Shown here: piece by piece, positions 6,492 to 9,309 of the stretch
Numbering within the stretch: position 1 is the first letter of the stretch
Layout: the number at the start of each line of letters is the position of its first letter
From: Chloroflexota bacterium
Lineage (GTDB): Bacteria > Chloroflexota > UBA11872 > VXOZ01
Assembly (NCBI GenBank): GCA_009839775.1
Contig: VXOZ01000039.1
Coordinates: 1 to 9,309 of the forward strand
Reading direction: 5' to 3'
Length of the DNA: 9,309 nucleotides
Made by a program: the position numbers and the translations under genes
The notes under the pieces: generated by a model
Seen by the model: only the letters and a program-made list of their open reading frames with translations
Told to the model about the DNA's origin: nothing
Databases searched by the model: none

Positions 6492-7610
6492 ATGGAAACC
6501 GCGGACGTTGTCGTAATTGGCGGCGGGATTGTCGGCACCACGATTACCTATCATCTCGCAAAGGCCGGCGCGGGCAAGGTGGTGCTCTGCGAACGCAAGA
6601 CCATCGGTTCCGGCACCAGTTCCATGTCCGGCGCCATGTGCGGCCAACAGGCCGAAATGACCGATACCATCGCCAAACTGGCGGTGCGGGCCCGCGACAT
6701 CTACGACAACTTTGGCGATGTCATCGGCGGCGACTGCGGATTCTTTAAATATGGCATCCTGAATCTCTACAATTCTATGGAGTTAGCCGAGAACGCCGCG
6801 GAGAGGGCGAGAAAGAACGGCTCGGCAGCGCAAGCGCTCACGCTTGACGAGGCCAAAGACTTTTATCCGGAAGCCAACGTGGATGGCGCGGGCGCGGCGC
6901 TGCTCTACGGCGAGACAGGTAACGTGGACGCTTACCGCACCATGCAATCCTACGTGGCCGGCGCACGGGCGCACGGCGCGGAGATCCGGGAGTTCACGCC
7001 GGTGACGCACATTCACGCTAAGAACGGCCGCATCGAGCGGTTGGAGACCCCTGGCGGCGCCATTGTGCCGGGCAAAGTGGTGCTCGCGTGCGGGCCGTGG
7101 AGCCACAAGGTAGCGCGCTCGGCGGGCCTGCACCTGCCGATACAGCCCTCGCAGGTCGGCGTATCGTTCTACCGCCAGCCGCCGGACTTCTACGACCGCC
7201 CGCCGGTGTTCAGCGTGGACCTTGCCATCATCCCCTGGCACAACAAGCACTTTCGCGTTCTCTGCGACCGCCGCGACCCGCTGGTAAAGATAGAACCGGA
7301 CCCCACCAACGCGGTACCGCCGCAGTGGATGGTGGACTGGACGACGGAAGTGATCGAGCGGCGGCTGCCCAAGATGAAGCGCGGCCGCTTCCAGGGCGCG
7401 TACCAGACCTGCTACGATGACACGCCCGACCTGAAACCGCTCTTGGGCTACATTGCGGGCTACGAGAATCTCTTCCTCGATTGCGGCTGGAGCGGCCGCG
7501 GCTTCAAGTTTTCGGTGGCACTCGGCGAGTACAACGCCAAGTGGATTATGGAAGGCAAGACGGAATTGGATCTTGCGCCGTGGCTGGCTAGTCGTTTCCT
7601 GGGTGCATAG
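6492..7610 (+). CDS. FAD-dependent oxidoreductase, DAO family (sarcosine/amino-acid oxidase-like)
   Basis: A flavoprotein of the D-amino-acid/glycine/sarcosine oxidase family, which oxidises amines or amino acids to imines, passing electrons to oxygen or another acceptor. In 372 residues the N terminus has the Rossmann FAD site, VVIGGGIVG (GxGxxG at 10-15), with E34 at the end of the second strand placed to bind the adenosine ribose. The C terminus has CYDDTPD (307-313) and GWSGRGFKFS (332-341), equivalent to the TPD and GFSGHGFKF blocks of monomeric sarcosine oxidase. C307 lies near the covalent-FAD cysteine of that enzyme but appears offset by one residue, so covalent flavin is doubtful. 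GAAGGAAGG lies 10 bases before the ATG. No signal peptide or obvious second subunit. It follows the deacetylases after 199 bases on the same strand; a joint pathway is only suggested by position. Substrate unknown. Confidence 0.87.
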   Translation: METADVVVIGGGIVGTTITYHLAKAGAGKVVLCERKTIGSGTSSMSGAMCGQQAEMTDTIAKLAVRARDIYDNFGDVIGGDCGFFKYGILNLYNSMELAENAAERARKNGSAAQALTLDEAKDFYPEANVDGAGAALLYGETGNVDAYRTMQSYVAGARAHGAEIREFTPVTHIHAKNGRIERLETPGGAIVPGKVVLACGPWSHKVARSAGLHLPIQPSQVGVSFYRQPPDFYDRPPVFSVDLAIIPWHNKHFRVLCDRRDPLVKIEPDPTNAVPPQWMVDWTTEVIERRLPKMKRGRFQGAYQTCYDDTPDLKPLLGYIAGYENLFLDCGWSGRGFKFSVALGEYNAKWIMEGKTELDLAPWLASRFLGA

Positions 7611-7662
7611 CGGACTACTAACCACAGACTCTGTCACTCGATTCAACTCAACTATCAGCGCG

Positions 7663-7697
7663 CCCGTCCACCCTTCAACAGGCTCAGGGCGAACGGG
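7663..7697. repeat. Intergenic inverted repeat of the RPEPVEG type
   Basis: CCCGT and CCCT (7663-7667, 7671-7674) pair with AGGG and ACGGG (7686-7689, 7693-7697) around TTCAACAGGCTC. The reverse strand reads GTTCGCCCTGAGCCTGTTGAAGG-like sequence, whose translation gives RPEPVEG, a familiar tag of spurious ORFs over a very widespread bacterial intergenic repeat. It lies 52 bases after the oxidase stop and may also act as a 3' hairpin. Confidence 0.65.
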
Positions 7698-7842
7698 CTG
7701 CATTGCCTAATTCCAGCCATCTGGGTAATGTAGTCTCGTTACCGAATCTGACATTGTCCCGTAAACGAAATTCGCAGAGTCGCGCTTGCTCTACATCGGC
7801 ATGAGTGAGTGCGGCCTCGGCTAATGCATACGAGGAGTGTAA

Positions 7843-9087
7843 GTGTTGTCGACGCGTGTAGTCGTCACCGGTATGGGCGCGGTAACCCCCGTGGGGAATA
7901 CCGTGCCAGATTCATGGCGGGCGGTGTGTGCCGGCGCGCCCGGCATTACGCGCATAAGCCGCTTCGACACGGATGGTTTTGCCGCCCAGATTGCCGGTGA
8001 AGTCAAGGACTTCGATCCCCGCCAGTACGTGGATGCGCGTGAAGTGCGGCGGATGGACCGCTTCACGCAGTACGCGGTGGCGGCGGGCCAACAGGCCATG
8101 GACGACTCAGGTCTCGACATAAACGGACACAATGCCGACCGGATCGGTGTCTTCGTGGGTTCCGGCATTGGCGGCATCGAGTCGTTGGAAGCGCAGTTTG
8201 CGGTAATGGCGGCACGCGGGCCCAGCCGCTTGAGCCCATTTCTCATTCCCATGTTGCTTACGGATACGGCGGCGGGAGCGATCTCGATTAGATTTGGCTT
8301 ACGTGGCCCGAATTTAGCCGTCGTCTCTGCCTGCGCCACCGGCGCGCATGCGGTGGGCGAAGGCGCGGCAGCGATCCGGCGCGGCGACGCCGACGTGATG
8401 ATTTGCGGCAGCAGCGAGGCGGCGGTGACGCCTATGACCATTGCCGGTTTCGCAGCCATGCGTGCGCTTTCCACGCGCAACGACGAACCGGCGGCGGCCT
8501 CGCGACCCTTCGAGAAGCAGCGCGACGGCTTTGTAGTCGGCGAGGGCGCCGGAATCCTCGTGCTGGAAAGCCTGGAGCATGCCCTGAATCGCGGCGCGCG
8601 CATCTACGGCGAGGTCGCGGGCTACGGCGCGACTGCCGACGCCAGTCACATCACCGCGCCGCCGGAAGACGGTGAAGGCGCGGCCCGCGCCATGCAGAGC
8701 GCGCTGGAGCAAGCGCAACTAGAACCGCAGGACGTGCAGTACATCAACGCCCACGGCACTTCTACGCCGCTCAACGACCGGGCGGAAACCCAGGCGATCA
8801 AGGCGGTGTTCGGCACGCACGCCGAGAAAATTGCCGTGAGTTCCACCAAGTCCATGACCGGCCACCTGCTCGGCGGCGCGGGCGGCGTGGAATCCGTCTT
8901 CTGTCTAAAGGCGATTCAGGAAAGCGTCATCCCGCCGACCATCAACTACGAGGAACCCGACCCCGACTGCGACTTGGACTACGTGCCCAATATCGCCCGC
9001 GGCGCGGCCGTTCACGCGGCCATGAACAACAGCTTCGGTTTTGGTGGGCACAACGCGAGTCTTGTCTTCACACAGTACGAGGTTTAG
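7843..9087 (+). CDS. fabF: Beta-ketoacyl-ACP synthase II
   Basis: FabF condenses malonyl-ACP with acyl-ACP in each round of fatty-acid elongation, in the cytoplasm. The 414-residue length is normal. The thiolase-fold Cys-His-His active site is complete: C164 in VSACATGAHA, H304 in NAHGTSTPLND and H341 in KSMTGHLLGGAGG, with K336 just before it. The C-terminal NSFGFGGHNASL holds the usual gatekeeper phenylalanine (F400). Many FabF proteins read GGTN where this has GGHN, a minor variant also common in the family. The start is GTG, with GAGGAG 5 bases upstream; no ATG fits. The next gene, accB, begins 9 bases after the stop, so the two are very likely co-transcribed. The 232-base spacer before it marks the probable operon start, although acpP and fabD/fabH are not found immediately upstream. 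Confidence 0.95.
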   Translation: MLSTRVVVTGMGAVTPVGNTVPDSWRAVCAGAPGITRISRFDTDGFAAQIAGEVKDFDPRQYVDAREVRRMDRFTQYAVAAGQQAMDDSGLDINGHNADRIGVFVGSGIGGIESLEAQFAVMAARGPSRLSPFLIPMLLTDTAAGAISIRFGLRGPNLAVVSACATGAHAVGEGAAAIRRGDADVMICGSSEAAVTPMTIAGFAAMRALSTRNDEPAAASRPFEKQRDGFVVGEGAGILVLESLEHALNRGARIYGEVAGYGATADASHITAPPEDGEGAARAMQSALEQAQLEPQDVQYINAHGTSTPLNDRAETQAIKAVFGTHAEKIAVSSTKSMTGHLLGGAGGVESVFCLKAIQESVIPPTINYEEPDPDCDLDYVPNIARGAAVHAAMNNSFGFGGHNASLVFTQYEV

Positions 9088-9096
9088 GGCAGACAC

Positions 9097-9309
9097 GTGG
9101 CAGAGAAGCGGAATCCTAACAGAACGACGAGCGCTGAGGGCGACGCCTGGGTAAAGGGCGTGAACGACCTCATGGACGCCTTGCGGGACACGCCCGTCAG
9201 CGAGGTCGAGATTCGCTTTGGTGATACGGCAGTGTGTCTCCGCCGCCGACCAGGCGTCGTGCCCCAGGCGCCGGCGGAAGCTGCGCCTGCGCCCGCGGAG
9301 GACCCGGCG
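9097..9309 (+). CDS. accB: Biotin carboxyl carrier protein of acetyl-CoA carboxylase, N-terminal part (3' end cut by window edge)
   Basis: AccB carries biotin between the biotin carboxylase and carboxyltransferase parts of acetyl-CoA carboxylase, which makes malonyl-CoA, the substrate FabF uses. The 71 codons visible, from a GTG at 9097 with no stop to the window end, show the usual N-terminal region: a helix (WVKGVNDLMDALRDT), then SEVEIRFGDTAVCLRRR, matching the AccB pattern of a short acidic strand followed by a basic LRR-type end, then a proline/alanine-rich linker (VVPQAPAEAAPAPAEDPA). The biotinyl domain with its MKM motif would lie beyond the window. It begins 9 bases after fabF, with TAGGG about 6 bases before the GTG. 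The first 15 residues are polar and not diagnostic; a later GTG (9160) or ATG (9172) is possible but would cut the helix. Confidence 0.82.
   Translation, partial: MAEKRNPNRTTSAEGDAWVKGVNDLMDALRDTPVSEVEIRFGDTAVCLRRRPGVVPQAPAEAAPAPAEDPA

Noticed and set aside
6783..7703. 306-codon - strand frame containing RPEPVEG
   Set aside because: It starts in a known type of intergenic repeat and runs antisense through the oxidase gene.

Overview
The window is a GC-rich bacterial chromosome segment in which every recognisable gene reads on the + strand. RNase Y, a SpoVS-family protein and a fabF-accB fatty-acid pair, together with intergenic spaces full of short hairpin repeats, suggest a Chloroflexota-like or other deep-branching high-GC lineage. 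This placement is inferred from gene content only and is not secure. There are no tRNA or rRNA genes, CRISPR arrays, transposases or phage genes.

Layout: (1) 2-1069, the C-terminal part of an MFS transporter, cut by the window edge, followed by a hairpin. (2) 1070-1592, a long spacer with a repeat element and a possible promoter for the next gene. (3) 1593-3119 plus stop, rny, the membrane-anchored endoribonuclease Y. (4) 3123-3439, a second spacer with a related repeat. (5) 3440-3700, spoVS. (6) 3863-4123, a low-confidence small tail-anchored protein in an AT-richer stretch. (7) 4289-5197 and 5384-6292, two tandem paralogous polysaccharide-deacetylase-family (CE4/NodB) enzymes. (8) 6492-7610, an FAD-dependent amine/amino-acid oxidase of the DAO family. 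(9) 7843-9087, fabF, followed 9 bases later by the start of accB, the biotin carboxyl carrier protein of acetyl-CoA carboxylase, which runs off the window.

Functional themes: RNA decay and cell-development control (rny, spoVS), possible acetyl or amide removal and amine oxidation (two CE4 enzymes, DAO oxidase; only adjacency links them), and fatty-acid synthesis (fabF-accB, a convincing operon).

The most interesting features are: a repeat block shared by the spacers upstream of rny and spoVS, arranged in each as an inverted pair of GGAGACCTTTGCG motifs around an unrelated hairpin; a pyrimidine tract that could pair with the spoVS ribosome binding site; the tandem deacetylases, about 62% identical and exactly equal in length, with an unusual D-x-E first motif; and rny next to spoVS with no ymdB between them. 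I see no clear evidence for a wholly new multi-gene system.
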